60,000 nucleotides of DNA from Cryptomeria japonica (GCF_030272615.1 NC_081412.1:106214296-106274295), one strand, 5' to 3'. Counted from the stretch's first letter, positions 1 to 13,755 are shown. Notes: a model not told the origin generated them from the sequence alone. A program made the numbers and translations.

Positions 1-1250
1 GAGTAAATCAACCCAAATGACAAAAAGTGCTCCCGTCCCTCACTGAAGGACCGTGCCACTTTTTCAAGTTTCTCCTATTTGTTTGATATTTTATGGCAAA
101 ACTTGACTTGGATGGGAAGGACGAAGGATGTTTTATGCCTTGGACGCAATTGAGAGATTTAAAGAACAAAAGGGTACGCCAAGATGTCAAAAGTGCTCCC
201 GTCCCTCACTGAAGGACCGTCCCACTTTTCCAAAAGTGCTCCCGTCCTTCATTGAAGGACCGTCCCTCTTTTCTAAAAATACAAATTTCTTGCAAAGGCA
301 AGGCAAGTTGCGTGATTGAAATGAATAAAAGAGGGCAAGATTCATCCATTGAAGATAATTTGGAAGACTAGCAAAGGACGAATTGGCTTAAAAATGAAAA
401 ATCGCTCTTGTCCCTCACTGAAGGACCGGAGCTTGAATTCCAAATTTCCATTATCCTTGCAAGATTTAAGTGATTTCGCGATTTGAGGAGGTCAAGAGAA
501 GTATGTTTTATTCGTTGAATATAACTTGAGTGGCCTATAAAGGAGAAAATCAACCCAAGTTGCAGTAGGCGCTCCTGTCCCTCTCCAAGGGACCAGAGTG
601 ATTTTCAAAGGAAGCTCCTGTCCCTCTCCCAGGGACCAGAGCGATTTTCTCATAAGACAAACTTTTGGCAAAGGTAGGGCAAGTTTCAAGTTTGAGATGA
701 AGGAAGGGAGGCTTAATCAATCCATTGAAGATAATTTTGAAAGTTTGCAAAGCACAAGGGAACCCATAATGGCCAAGGCGCTCCTGTCCCTCTCCCAGGG
801 ACCAGGGCGAAAAACACATTATCAAGCCTTCCTCCCCAAATTGGGACGAATCCAGGTCAAGGCATAAGATTGGAGTGATATTTAAAAGCGCTACAAGGAA
901 GGACGAAGTTGCAAAGACCACAAGACTTGATAAAAATGGCTAAGGCGCTCTTGTCCTTCACTCAAGGACCAAGGCGATTTTCATGGAATCAACCATTCCC
1001 TTCCAAAACCACGTCAAGGCAAGGATATGCAAAGTCAAAAATGTCTTTCGAAGGACGATGAACAAGGAATTGACTCCAAGAATCGACAGTCTTGGGCACA
1101 AATGCAAAATTCGCTCCTGTCCCTCTCCCAGGGACCAAGGCGAGATTCTTAACAAAGTGATATTTTCATCATGCTTAGGCGCCAATATCCTTCAAATTGT
1201 ATTAAATGCCAAATTCGCCAAATCCTTGAAATATTTTAATTAAATTTGCA
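1..1250. repeat. Tandem array carrying nine regularly spaced stem-loops
   Basis: Nine 17-nt inverted repeats of the form GTCCYT-loop-ARGGAC begin at 35, 201, 244, 410, 577, 620, 786, 953 and 1119. Spacings are 166, 43, 166, 167, 43, 166, 167 and 166 bp, so this is a degenerate tandem array with a roughly 166-bp monomer and two local 43-bp duplications. DNA between hairpins is also partly shared: for example, CCATTGAAGATAAT occurs after the third and sixth copies. Many copies have an outer stem as well (CGCTC pairing with GAGCG around copy 6; AAAAGTG pairing with CACTTTT around copy 2). No convincing coding frame is present. The array is probably part of an LTR or the internal region of a retroelement that begins left of the window; that placement is inference. 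Confidence 0.8.
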
Positions 1251-3529
1251 TTTGATAAATGTGCGTTGGTATTTAATAATTAATTTAAGCCTTTAAAAAA
1301 TCAAAATTTTTAATTGTAAAGGCATTTTAAATTAATTATTATTAAATTAAATTTAAAAAGAGAGTGCTTGGGATATTATTTTAATATTTTATAAAGGTCG
1401 GCCTCTCCTTTTATTAAATTTTAATTATTTTTGGCCTGTTTTCCAAGTCGGCCTATGGAGAGATGTAGAAGGTGAGCGCTCTATATATTGGAGGTGTTGT
1501 TTCACAATTCATATCATTCAATCATCCTTTCAAGTGCGATTTGGAGAAGCAAGGAAGGAGGTGCGAAATCTAGCTTGTGTGGAGCGAATTTCTACCAAGT
1601 GTGGAGACTAAGGAAGGTGAAATCCATCTTGAAGGCTATTGGAGAGGCGCATTTCTTGCTAGATTGGAGGATAAATTCCAGATGTTTTGAAGGTGTTGAA
1701 GGCTAGAGGAGGTGCATTTTATCCAAGGGAGAGCTTTGATCTACACTTTGCCTAGCGAATTCTCCTATTTTTGCATCATTTTTTTAGAATTAATTCCCAA
1801 GTGGAGGTATGGCGTAATCACCTTGGCACCATTTTTTGAAGATTTAAATTTTGCTTTGAAAATCCTAAATTAGGAAATGATAACTCAAGATTTATCATGA
1901 AGTTTCCTAATTAAAATCTTGAATCTTCCTTTTAAAAGTTTAATTTTTAGATTTCAAGATATATTATTAATTGTGAAATGTTGTGTAGGTATCAAGATGG
2001 CGACTCCAAGCTCGAAAGATCTACAAGTCGGAAGACTCTCCTCAAGGAAAATCAAGCCAGATCAAGGACGATCAAGCATCGACAAGGACGACATTCTTTG
2101 GACTAACGTCATCAAGGGCGACCTTCTTCGATCCAGCCTAGCATCGACAAGGACGACCTTCTTTGGACTAACGTCATCAAGGGCGACTTCTCCAATCCAG
2201 TATTCCAAGGCGAGGTACATCAATCATCCTACACATCAAGGACACAAGAAGTTAGAGCAAAGGGTTCGTTGAAGAAGCAGATAGTTCCAAATGAATTAAT
2301 TAAAGCTAGCTTCTCAACAACATCAAGTTGAATATTTACCAAGTTACAAGTGTCAGACGAGGTGGCATCCTATTCATCACTTCTCCAGTCAGTGTGGTCC
2401 ACCTTAGCATTTCCAGATTCAATGTACCTAACTCATGGAAGGTGGCACAAACTCTGATGTACCTACCTCGGCTATCCATTGGTCGATTTTTCCAGGGAGG
2501 ACATGTGTCCAAGCAATACAATTTTATCATTGGTCGAGCATTAAATGTTATGTAATGGTTGTAACAAACCCTAATTAGGGTTTTCATTGCAAAATCTTGG
2601 CCATTGATCTCGAATTGATCTCAACCATCGAATTGTATTATGGGCACTATATAAACCCCGACTCTTCATTTTGTAAAGGCATTAGGCAGTAAGCAGTTAG
2701 AAGACAGATAGAGAGTAGTTAGAAGGTGATTAGCTAGTTGATAGAATAGCAATTAGAGTAGAGTAGAGAGAGAAGGCAAAGATTGTTGCCAAGATGTTGT
2801 TGTAAAAGACTTGTAACTTCATTGAAGAAATGGTGAAATTTATGGGTCGATTCGACAATTTGCATGGTCTTTATACTTCTCATATTTGGTTTCATGTTAT
2901 TAGATGAGTGGAAGAAATGTGTTTGATTGATGGTGAAATTCGTATATCCATACTACTAGCAGTTTGTTGATTGCAAACTTGCCTTGCGTAGTCAACTGGA
3001 ATCATTCAGCTTAAGCTTAACTTCAATTGTCGCTTCTTCATTGATATGCATCAACCGGATGGTGTCTATGCCTGCAGTGATGATTTGAACATCATAAAGC
3101 TTTCCTTCGAAGATCGCACTAACCTTGTGGAGATGGTCCTGGGATGTCAAAACAAGACTTAGTTAGAATTTCATCAAAGATCATTCATTGCTCCTACATT
3201 CTTAGTATTAGGATTAGATCCTTTCCTCGCCCTCATCTTTTTTCCTTTTTTTCAAGTCCAAGCTAGTAAGAGCCTGTGTTCCAGCAATATTCAAAGCAAA
3301 TCAGAAGTTCAGGCATCAAGTGTAAGTCCCCTTGTGATTCCAGCAAATCGCATCATACCACAGAGAGCTTATCCACACGTAGAGACCCTACATACAAGAA
3401 CCTTGGAGTCATCCTGATTGATCCTTTTTCGCGATATCTTCAGCAATCAGAGGCTTTATTCAAGAGAGGATAAGGTACCCTTCGGTATTTTATTTTGTGT
3501 TTGATTGTTTACAAAATACACGTCAACAC
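1251..3529 (+). mobile_element. Non-coding LTR-retrotransposon-like segment
   Basis: The segment is AT-rich from 1220 to 1440 and has a TATA-like site at 1473-1482 (CTATATATTG). A second, stronger candidate is at 2649-2656 (TATATAAA followed by a C-rich CCCCGAC). It ends with ACACGTCAACA at about 3519-3529, a TG...CA style LTR terminus (minus-strand reading TGTTGACGTGT). The short open frames between 1488 and 2587 look like chance. I could not find a matching second LTR or a target duplication, so the outer limits are uncertain and the segment could be two different LTR pieces. Confidence 0.45.
2075..2204 (+). repeat. 65-bp tandem duplication
   Basis: Two adjacent copies start at 2075 and 2140, each beginning AGCATCGACAAGGACGAC, with few differences. 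The duplication lies inside the LTR-like segment and creates an internally repetitive, non-conserved short frame. Confidence 0.85.
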
Positions 3530-3734
3530 AACTGTACTAATTGTGATTTGATGCTCTAACTTAATCTCCATCTAAATTTATTTCTATTATTGTTTAAATC
3601 TTAAAAAAAAAAGATATTTGTTTCCTCATTGTGCTTTTACATACCATCTCTTTATTTGTATTCATTTAACTAGTATCAAAATTAGTGTCTGTCAACTGTA
3701 CTAATTGTAATTTGATGCTCTAACTTAATCTCCA
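3527..3734 (+). repeat. Direct repeat of about 43 bp, 160 bp apart
   Basis: The stretch beginning CAACTGTACTAATTGT just after the LTR-type end is present again at about 3690-3734. The repeat ends with TTAATCTCCAT in both copies. It is too long for a target-site duplication and looks like a local duplication next to the element boundary. Confidence 0.7.
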
Positions 3735-3979
3735 TTTTAGTCTATGAAAAGTTTCATTACATGATGTGACGATTGTTTAGATAAATTAAATTGTCAAGTT
3801 TACATTCTAAAAAGCTACCAGTTGACTTGTGTTTAAGGGTTACTTATTGCCTCTAGTATATAATAGTTTAGTTGGTAATTTTTTCGAAAGAAGTTGGTGC
3901 GTGGACATGTGTAGTTGTCTATTTGAAGGGCTTAATGCCAAGGGGTGCTACCTTCTTTCCATTAGGAGTCGAGCCTTTT

Positions 3980-4214
3980 GATGAGATGGGTTGCTGAAAT
4001 ATAGCAGTATTCATTAGTGTTTGTGCTATGTTCCCAAATGAGTTCAACTATATCCACAAGTGTCCTAAACCCTAGGGTGGCAGAAGGTGTAGACCTGATG
4101 AGATGGGTTGCTGAAAATATAGCAGCAATCATTAGTGTTTGTGCTGTGTTCCTAAATGAGGTCAACTATATCCACAAGTGTCCTAAACCCTAGGGTGGCA
4201 GAAGTTGTAGACCT
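3980..4214 (+). repeat. 117-bp tandem duplication
   Basis: Copy one (3980-4096) and copy two (4097-4214) both begin GATGAGATGGGTTGCTGAAA and end near GTAGACCT, with a handful of substitutions and one small indel. The short minus-strand frame across it simply repeats. No function is visible. Confidence 0.9.
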
Positions 4215-7200
4215 GAAAGAACAAAGTTGAAGTCTGAAAAGTAGAAAGACATATACATTCTAAAATGCCCAAAGATTCCTGGAATTTTTGAATCACTGTT
4301 GTAAACCTTATATTTGAACCAAAAAACCTGATCTCGGCACTGAAATAAGAAAATTGATGAAACTGTTGCAAATTTGAAATCCTAAAACTGGAAAATCTAA
4401 GTCTGGAAATATTTTTTTTTTAAAGTGTACTCTAATGTTTACTTCATCTAGAACTACAAAAACAGAATAAACTGCCATGTTAGTGCAGAAGGACACGACC
4501 AAAACATTCTGGAAATGGGTGTTTTCACTTTCATGGCAAAAGATAAAACCTTTCCAAGAAGGTTTAGATCACCAACTCAGGCCTAAATCTCCAGGTTAGT
4601 ATTGGATGCCACCCTTGGTCCAAAATGCAGTCACATACACTTGTGTGCAACTACCGCCCTAAACAACTAATGAAACTCTGAGGCCTACCACCCAAAACAA
4701 CTTCTGTGCATTCTCCAACTTTTTGCCAAGTCCCAAGTTTATAAAATTTTTGGGTCATTGTAGTAATTGTTGAATCTGAGTTTTTCAGCTATATGCTACA
4801 ACAATGTTAACTTCTACAGCAGCCAATAGATGCAGAGATTGCAAAATTCTAACAGTGTTTTAACAGCAATTGGAAAATTTTCACAATGCTGTTCAATGTC
4901 TAGAATTGCTGCGTTTGCAGTTTTTTTTGTTGCCCCCTTTCCTATTTCTCTCTTCCTTCTCATGGTGGTGGTGATGCAGGAATTTTACATCTTTTCCATT
5001 TTTTTATTTGTCATTTTAAAGATTTTTTAACATATGTTAGCATCAAATTAAAAATATTTTCAATAAAATGAAAAGCTGCCTGAACCGAACTGGATAAATC
5101 TGACTGGTAAAAAAATACAGAATAAACTGGTTTTGAATTAAACCCCATTGAATTTGATAATACTGATCTAGACACGTTGACCGAACAGAGGGTTGGTGGA
5201 CTCACTTTCCATAAAGTGCCTAGTTACATAAAAAGGTGTTGTGGGTCCATTACCTAACAATTATTATTCAGGTAATACAAGATATATATAGCTATGTTAC
5301 TAGTTCAGGTCTGGTTGTTTGCAATTTTTTTTGTTGGGTTTGGTATGACAAGAATATTAAATATGTAAAAATATACATTTTTTGGTACAAAATTAAACGC
5401 ATAACACAGCTGATAATTGATAATTCAATGTCAATTGTCAAATGTTAAAGATAAATCAAAATATTTTATATTAGTGCATCTGCACATGTGAAATTAATAG
5501 AAATCATCATGTTGCTCTTCATTCAGAGAATCAGTAACTTTAGCTGGTTTGTTGGAAGGACTAGTAGAGCTAGTGCTGCCCTCTCACTAGTTGCAGCATG
5601 CAAATGATGCTGTTTAGCAGACTTGTGCTTGCTTGCCATCCTCTATTGAGAGTGAGACTAAGGAAACCTGTTAGTTAGAGTTAAGTTCATTTTTAATTTT
5701 TGCCCTTTTTCATTTAAAAATATTCTTTTTGGGTTCCAGGTGAGCTCCTCCTGTTTCACCCAGGGTCCTGCCCCAGGCCTCTGGATTTGGCTCAGGTAAT
5801 GTACCTGTAATGAATCTAGATGCACAGGGCAGGACTATGGGTGAATCCAGGCCGGGCCTGGACTAGAATCAGAAACTGTCCCACAGTAATTCAGGTTTGG
5901 CAAGGGTTCCTGTGGCAGAACATGGTAACATAGATTTATAGTACTTCGTATGCAACTATTGTGAATTTTCAAATGCTTATCAATCTTTTAGTCGCAAGGG
6001 TGATTTGTTACCTTTTTATTTAACCTATCAGTGAAATGGTGTACGGACTTGTTATTTAATTTTAGGTGTTGTTTTTTTTCAATTCACATTTTGATGTGCT
6101 AGATATGCACTTGATTCAGTATGAGATAGAATGGGTGACAAAGATCTACTGAACATCTAATTTGTTTTCAAGAGGTCATGGAGGAAAATTGGGTTATAAT
6201 AATTGCACTCCTAAAAGTGTTTCATTGCGTCAAGCCAAATTTTATGTTGGGGATCACAGTTGTCTCTTGTATATCGCTTCAACCCAAATTTTATGTTGGG
6301 GATCACAGGTGTCCCTTCTACATTGTGAGCTCGGCTGTTATCTTTAGAATCCTTTCTTTGAAACTGTATATTGTCTTAGATATTGGTTGTCGAGAATCTG
6401 TACCCCTTTCGAGAGTTTCCATCAAATTCTTGACCTATTATTGAAATTGTTTTAGATACTTTTTATGTTTCTGTTTGGTTTTCATAAACATTGCCTCACA
6501 TATGTCATGTACCATGTTTAATATGTTTTCTATTTTCAACCTATTGTTTGCAGTGATTTTTCAAACTTATACATAAAATTTCTTACATTTGTGTTGAAGT
6601 CTGCTAATTTTTGTTGGGTTTCCTGGTGCAATCTGAAGATCCATCATTGAATTCCTTTAGGTTGACTGTGCATGATTGGAGTTTCAATTGCAGAATTTTG
6701 AAAAAACATCACAAAGTATATATAGATCTATTCACTTTATCATTGCATTCTTATATTAGATACAGGAAGGCATATGACACTCCCATCTGTTGGGACAACT
6801 TGTACCCAAGATTTGACTTTCTCATGGGAAGTATTTACCAGAAGTCTCAAACTCTATAGAATTAAGTTCTGTATGGAATATCCATTTTGGTCTGATTATA
6901 TCTTGATTTATAGGAAGGAGCATGGTTTTCTAGAGGGTTATCAACCTGGCCTGGTAAAAGAACATACTTGAGGGATCTCCCTTCACATGGATGGTGCAAG
7001 CATTCTATTTATTTGCATGTAGATAATGATCTACACTCTATGTATGAAATGCTTCTCAGTTTTTTGGCCAGATATTTATGATTCAGATATTCGTGATCAT
7101 CTGACCAAGTGAGAAATTTTCAGTCTTCTAGTCTATCAAAGTTTTTCCAACTCTTTTTTATAGCTCATTGGTACACCAACATTTCCCATGTCTATCTTAA

Positions 7201-7960
7201 TCTAACTACACAATCTAACCTTTTACGCTCACATTGAACTATCATTATTATTGATCAACATCATTCTGACATCCTTCCTGCTTTTTGCACTAATGGTTTA
7301 GAAAAGATTTATCAACATTAATAGTGTTCACACTGTAATGTTTTTGTTCATAATTTATAACATAACATATAGCACTTCTACTCTACTCTGAATATTCAAT
7401 ATTGTTATCGTTTCAACTAGCACAAACAATTCTAGGTCTTTGAAAAATGGTATCTATAAATGTGCAAATTTGACATGATATTGCATTTGCTTGCAAATAT
7501 ATAGGGCAACTTTTGTGAAAAATTTAATTTTTTTTTTTAATATGTCACTGGTCTGATATTTGAGCAAAACTAGTGGAACCCATTGTAGTTGGTCACGTCT
7601 TTCCTTGCCCTCTGAGCTGAGGAATCTGATATGTCTAGGTGCTACAGCATACAGGCATGTTTGAATTCAATGCTGGTGTTTTTAATCCAAAGGATCAATC
7701 GGCTTTTAATATGCACGTTGCTGGTCATGCACAAGCTTTTGTATATAAACAGGGCCAATAAATCTATCACAGTCAGTAGTGTGTCTGTGAAACTTAGTAT
7801 ATAGTATATACATTAAATATGTCAATGTGGTCAATACCAATTTATGCTGTGGCACTACTAAATATGTCTTATTATTTGCTTCTTTCTTCTATGTTAATAT
7901 GATGGATAGCCTGGTGGCTTAAATTTTTATAGTTATACCATAATTTATCTACATGTGCTG
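4215..7960. other. Anonymous non-coding DNA with one 49-bp duplication
   Basis: No frame here resembles a protein family I know, and no RNA gene is visible. A 49-bp tandem duplication sits at 6235-6332; both copies contain CCAAATTTTATGTTGGGG. Base composition is AT-rich and uniform. If the TM9 gene whose last exon lies at 20152 reads through here, this could be intron, but no exon was recognised. Confidence 0.5.
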
Positions 7961-8158
7961 CAGCATTAATTTCCTGATCATAATTCTTCCTCTAGCCTGT
8001 GCCTATAATCGGTAGTCATAGCAACAAAAATATTTTAGGAAAAAATCAGCAAACCAAAAACAGCATCAATTTCCCGATCATAATTCTTCCTCTAGCCTGT
8101 GTCTATAATGGGAAGTCATAGCAACAAAAATATTTGAGGGAAAATCAGCAAACCAAAA
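7961..8158 (+). repeat. 100-bp tandem duplication
   Basis: Copies start at 7961 and 8061 with CAGCATYAATTTCC and run to AAATCAGCAAACCAAAA. They differ by scattered substitutions, so the duplication is fairly recent. Neither copy codes for anything recognisable. Confidence 0.9.
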
Positions 8159-10897
8159 GTGTAATCAGGATGTAAACAGGAAAAAATCAGATTTGAAGGA
8201 AAAGTAAAAAATGCAGAAAAAGGGAGAAAAGGAATTTCAATAACATATAGATATAGAGAGCAAAAAAAATTGAGAGTTTAGCCCATCAATTGTGGAATAT
8301 GCATTTTTATCATTTATGTTCATATTGCGTACTGTGTAAAGGGCAAAACTGTTTCGTAGCAGTGAGTTTTGATGAATAAAATTCTTCTTTAATAGTCTTC
8401 CAGTTGCTGTGGAAAGACAGTGCAGCAGTTACATGACCACCGTGGAAATACATTTGCAACAGCTATTAATAAGTTCCATTACACAATTTTCATAATAATT
8501 TCATTATTAAAAAAACATATTTAATCAAACTGCATAAATAAGAACACATATTTCCTTTTAAAATAAACTTATCTCATATTAATTTTAATTAATGATTCCT
8601 CACTTCATTATCTTTAACTCTTAAAATTCAATCCATAATAATTGCTCCATTAACACTGTCCACGCATGTATTACAGTTTTGATCTGTAGACTGTTATATT
8701 CTTTTGGTAGTACTTAAATGAAATCAATTACATTTATAAATTTAGAGACCATAACATTTTATAATTTTCGTGGACAATGAGCATCACATTCTTTTGTTCT
8801 TAGTACCCAACTCATAAAGGTAGTATTTACCATATCTTAAAGGTTTATGACCATCAATGCGTAACTGTTACTGTGCATTTGTAAATTGTTATTTGTAATC
8901 TCTTGTTTGCTTTATTACAACAAAAAAACTCACATCAAATAATTTTGATTGATTGATATACAGTATACTAATTGTGTGCCTCAGTTGAAGTTGTATAGAA
9001 ACAATGATCAATCTAAGTTGTAGAGGATCGAAGGAATAATTCATAAGTACAAATATCTTCTGTAACCTGCATCATAAGACCAAAAATAATTTCCGAATGG
9101 GAAAATAACAATGACAAATCTGTTTTGCCAAATAACAATAGGTATTGGAAACCTTGATACAAAGAAAATCGAGGAGGCATTGAAAATTGTTGAAAAAATG
9201 CAGCATGCAATTAAAATGTGTTTAGTCAGGAAAAAATTGGCCAATCAATGCTGATTGTAGTTTGTGAAATTGCCACCAGTGTCATTTCATGATTTTGCTG
9301 TTTAAGTGTGTGTTTTTGGTGATTCATGCTTCTATGGATAGGATTATGTGGTGGGAAAGACTGGGATAGAGAATGAAATGCCAGAGAAGATGATAATGTC
9401 TTGTCAAAGACATGGTTTCCAAGCCTAAGACACTGGCTGTTGTGATTTTTATGCTTCCAGGTTTCTGTTTCTAGGTATTGGGTGGTGAAAACCAGTTTTT
9501 CTGTGATTTTTGTAGACCCAGGGATGGGTTTCAAGGATGGCAATTGTTTTTCCAGACTTTGGAAATTACTGTTAAAATAACATGTAAAATTAAGATTTGC
9601 AAAATTAATTACAAAAAACAGTAACAGAAGTTGCAATCTGTCATTTATGTAAACAATGAATGAAAGAAGTTGAAATTTATACAAAGTTTGACAATTTTGA
9701 AAATCAATTGCTCTAAATATTTATGATATCCATCAAGTTTAAGATACAAAGTACAATGGCTAGTCTAAATCATTGTCTAATACAAAAGTTGTGGCATTAC
9801 TTAATTGTTGGAACTACAAGAATCATTTAGCTTCTGAAACTGGAGCCCCACCAACCTTGTATGCACAACCTGGTTCTGAGTAATTTGCGTTGGCTCATGA
9901 AGCTCTTCATCCTGCCATGTTGAATACTCAACCGCCTTGCGATCCAGAAGAGGCAAGATACTACGTACAACGACAAATTTACTTGTTCTCCTAGAGGTAA
10001 ACCTATCTCTCTCGATAGAGTGGGTGAAGTTGTTTGTAAATTAATTTCTTTCAACAACAAAGGGACTGCAAACCTATGATAAGAACAAAATGGTAAGTGA
10101 AAGCCCATACAGTTGTCACTAACTCAGTAGGTTCTTTAGTGTCAAAGTACCCCCATCTCATTTTGCTGAATTCATGTTGTTCGTAAGTTAAACAAATCTG
10201 GTCCTCTTATATCAAGATGATGCAGCTTCCTTTGTATTGTACATTATCTTAACGACTTTCATGAAACCTCTCCTTATCTCATGCCATTTATGGTAATAAT
10301 TCTACCAGGCCTTCATACATACCATTTTGGGTTCAGTGCATAGGCAGCCATGTGAAAAATCGTATCAAACTTCACTCAACTTTGCTGAATGATAGGTTGG
10401 ATGTACCCATCGTAGATCTGTAAGGTTGTTCTCTCTATTGAACAACCTTTATTTGGTTGGTTGGGGTCTCTCTATTGAACAACCTTCATTTGGCTGGGTG
10501 ATCCCTGAAGAGCTGGATGCTTTCCCTTAAACTTTCATCAACATATAGATGGTGTTACTCTTCTCGATACATAGTAATTCCTTCCCTTGAAATGAAACAA
10601 TAAATGCAACTCAACAATGCCCATAATGTGCTTAAATATTGGAAAGGATAAGGAAACCGCACATGTATATAAGAGATAAATAACAATCTACTGCTGGATA
10701 AAACCTCAAGGGGAATAAAACTCCAAGAAAAGCACAATCACTTGCCCCATGTTGCTAATTCAAAAGGATTACAATCATTTCATCACCTAGTTGGGTTCAT
10801 TGGAATTTAAATTCAATTTGTTTCCCTTTAGTCTCCTCCAACAAGCATCACAAAAAGTTTGTATGAAGAGCCAATCCCTCAAAATTGTCAAAACATA
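8159..10897. other. Anonymous non-coding DNA
   Basis: AT-rich sequence without a recognised gene. A minus-strand frame at 9226-9684 (152 codons) has no familiar motif and looks like chance. Minus-strand 9830-10000 has two overlapping frames with somewhat protein-like composition (for example EYSTWQDEELHEPTQ) but I cannot assign it. At 10431-10500 a 37-bp duplication holds an 8-bp perfect hairpin (AGGTTGTT pairing with AACAACCT). Confidence 0.4.
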
Positions 10898-11915
10898 CTC
10901 ATTTAGATGTCCCCAAACCTTCCATAGCCAATGAAAGGCTAAGAGTCACCAATATGGATCATTTCGCTTTCAAATGTTTCAAGGGTGAAAAATGACCACT
11001 TTTCTCTTGAAATTAGCAAAAGCCAAAAACTAAACTTTGATGAGTATTTTGAGATGCCTACTCTCAAAGTTTGAAGATGTTTTAAGAATACTAATTATAG
11101 TGTTCAGAATTTTAGTTTTTAAACTACTATTTTTTATAAAATTGGTTGAGATTAAGAGGATTTAATGTTGAGAGTACACAAAATGGTATTGTTTTTTTTT
11201 TAAATATAACATATTGTTGGGCATGCCACCTCCCATTTTTGAGTTCCATTAAGTAATTTGCAAATCCTTTTGACGGAAAGTTAGCTAAGATTATTTAGCA
11301 TTTGTGCTAATTTTTAAAACATTTTATTTTTTACATATGTTATTGGGTTCTCTATTAATCAGCCATTCTTGTTATACTGAATGGGAGCAGGAGAGGAATT
11401 GGGTACATGTTTGGGATGGCTAGAGCACAACCTTGCTATTTCCCTAAAAAACCGTTCAAACTTAAAAATTGACAGTAATGTGTGCCAAAGTGGTGATTTT
11501 TTTAATATAGTTCTAAATATGAAAATTTGATGGAGGGGACATTTGACATTTGTATGTTTTTTATACCTTTTTGTAAACATGGGTTTGGGCACCCAAATTG
11601 CATGTCCAACCCCTAGAATTGGTAAATTCAAACTTCTTCCAAGTCTAGGGGCAGCATTTAATTGGTTTAAATTGGAATTTGTATGTGTTATATGCATTTG
11701 CGTTACCAATAACATGCCTGAGCCTTAATGTGAGTGCTACAATGCATGTGCATTACTCTCCATGCAAAATGTTTCTTGGAAAGTGAGCATGTTTTGGCAA
11801 ATTATCAAAGGTTGGCCACTTTTTGTCCTCCCATTTTTGTGCAAATGCCCTCAACTTGTTATCTCTTTAAGTGCTGTGAATAGCTCTCCAAAATGGACAA
11901 AATAGCTATAATTAC
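10898..11915 (-). repeat. Candidate 3' LTR remnant of the decayed gypsy element
   Basis: Two pieces match DNA on the other side of the gypsy relic. The segment 10898-10975 (GATGTCCCCAA ... GGCTAAGAGTCA) resembles 17248-17326. The segment 11862-11915 (TTATCTCT ... TCTCCAAAATGG) resembles 17315-17372. In the 17-kb copy the pieces are adjacent; here they are about 890 bp apart, so one copy has a large indel. Their position just outside integrase and gag fits a pair of LTRs. No TG/CA ends or target duplication could be confirmed. Confidence 0.4.
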
Positions 11916-12119
11916 CTTGTCAGGTCTGCTGCACCTTCTTCTCGAGAATAACATCATGTTTCAGCTCATCTTGCTCTTTTCATGCAAAGTTCTCCATGCT
12001 GGGCATCATATCATCCTCCTCATCGAGCGTTGAGGACTCAACCAATCTCAACTCGTCAACATTTTATTATGGCAGAAATCTTTAAATAGTCTGGCAAGTC
12101 CAATCTTATTGAATTGTTT

Positions 12120-12345
12120 CCCACCTTCTCTATGTTCCATACCTGAGTGGTACAGATTTCCGTGACGTGCCTTGTAGCCCCCCTTTGCTAAGATGCAACC
12201 AAACTTTGTCACCCACTTGGGGGAATTTATGCTCCTGATGATGTCGGTATGAATTTCTTTTACGTGCCTTGTTGTTTCTCTTTGCCAAGATACAGCCAAA
12301 CTTTGTCACCCACTTGAAATTTAAGCTCCTCATGATGTTGATCAT
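12120..12345 (-). repeat. Tandem duplication in the integrase C-terminal region
   Basis: The stretch AAACTTTGTCACCCACTTG and its surroundings occur twice, near 12195-12225 and 12298-12320, so the segment encoding the KVW-type strand of the integrase C-terminal domain is duplicated. It occurs in a dead element and probably arose by unequal exchange or replication slippage. Confidence 0.7.
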
Positions 12346-13755
12346 AATGACCTTTGTGCTTTGATGGAGAGACTGAATTTTTCTTGGACTTGGAGATGGA
12401 TTTGTGTCACCTTTCTATGAACTGCTTTTTCGATCTCTACATCTCCATTCTCCGGTCCATCATTTGACTGTTGAAGGCAAATATCTAATGTACTTGGCAG
12501 TAAATAGCCAAAACAAGATTTGAAATGGAATAAATTGGTGGAAGAGTGGATGTCCCTCTTGTATGAATGCTGACTTTATGCCAAATGTTCATCACAACCT
12601 TTTGAATGCCGTTGATTATTTTCTCTGAGTAACTGTACCGATGTCTAGTTAACTACATCGGTGTGCCCATCTATTTGGGGATGAAACGTTGTATATTGCT
12701 TGAGCATTGTATTCATATTGTTCCACAATGTGCACCAGAACTTGTCAGAAAACCTCATGTCCCTTTGAGATATAATGCTATCCGGAATACCAAAATGAAT
12801 CCACACATTCTTGAAAAACAATCCCTTTGCATTACTTCATGTTATTGTCTTCCTGCAAGCAACCAAGATACACATTTTTGAAAAAATTCTACAATGACAA
12901 AAATGTAGTGATTACCATGCTTAGTTCTTGGCAATACACCTACAAACTCCATACTTGTACTTTCTAATGGTCTTTTTGGTGCCAGCAATGGTTGATACAG
13001 ACCCACTTTTCGATCGTTGGGAAGCTTTAAAATTCCGCCTGAAAATTAGGTCAATACACTTAACTCTGAAGATTTGCAACTGTTTTGGTCACCCCAAAAT
13101 GACTATTCACTTTTGAGATATGTGCTTCCATAATGAGCAGCACTTTTTGCTCTTTTGGCATGCACAATTTTCCAGGTTTATCTAGTAAACCATCTAGCAA
13201 GTAAAAATCAAGTTTAGCCTCAAATTAATGTTACACACCTCGAGTTACTGATAATATGCTTCCTTGAAATCTTCGTCATTGGCATAATTAGCAGCATATA
13301 CCTCTTTGCCAAATGGTTCAATCGACGCCAATGTGACCATTGTTTAAATTAATGGTGGCCTGGAAAGCATATCTGCCAGTTTATTAGTACCCCATGTTTA
13401 TATTTTATTAACAAATGAAATTACTGCAAAAATCCATCCATTTATAGTAGTGAGTTTGCTGTAACTTTGTCCAAGCTCATAAATATTGTAATGGTTGATA
13501 GTCGATATGAATAATGGTCTCTTTACCAAATACAAAACGCCTCCATTTCTTATTGAAACTCATATGCACTATAATTTAACTTAGCCCCTTTAAATATTTC
13601 TGAATAATAACATATTGACCTTCCTCGTAGCAAAACAGCTCCCATGGCATAATCACTTGCATCCATCCCAACTTCAAAAGGTGGTTGTAGATTTAGTGAG
13701 GCCAAAACTGGTGGGGAACTAATTCTTTTCTTTATTCCTTGAAGGATGATTGCTG

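Noticed and set aside
2648-2660. The TATA-like site at 2649 as a host gene promoter
   Set aside because: It lies in LTR-like DNA, with no coding frame downstream and an LTR-type end at 3529; an LTR promoter is more likely.
9226-9684. A 152-codon minus-strand frame
   Set aside because: No known motif, AT-driven composition and no splice or promoter context; treated as chance.
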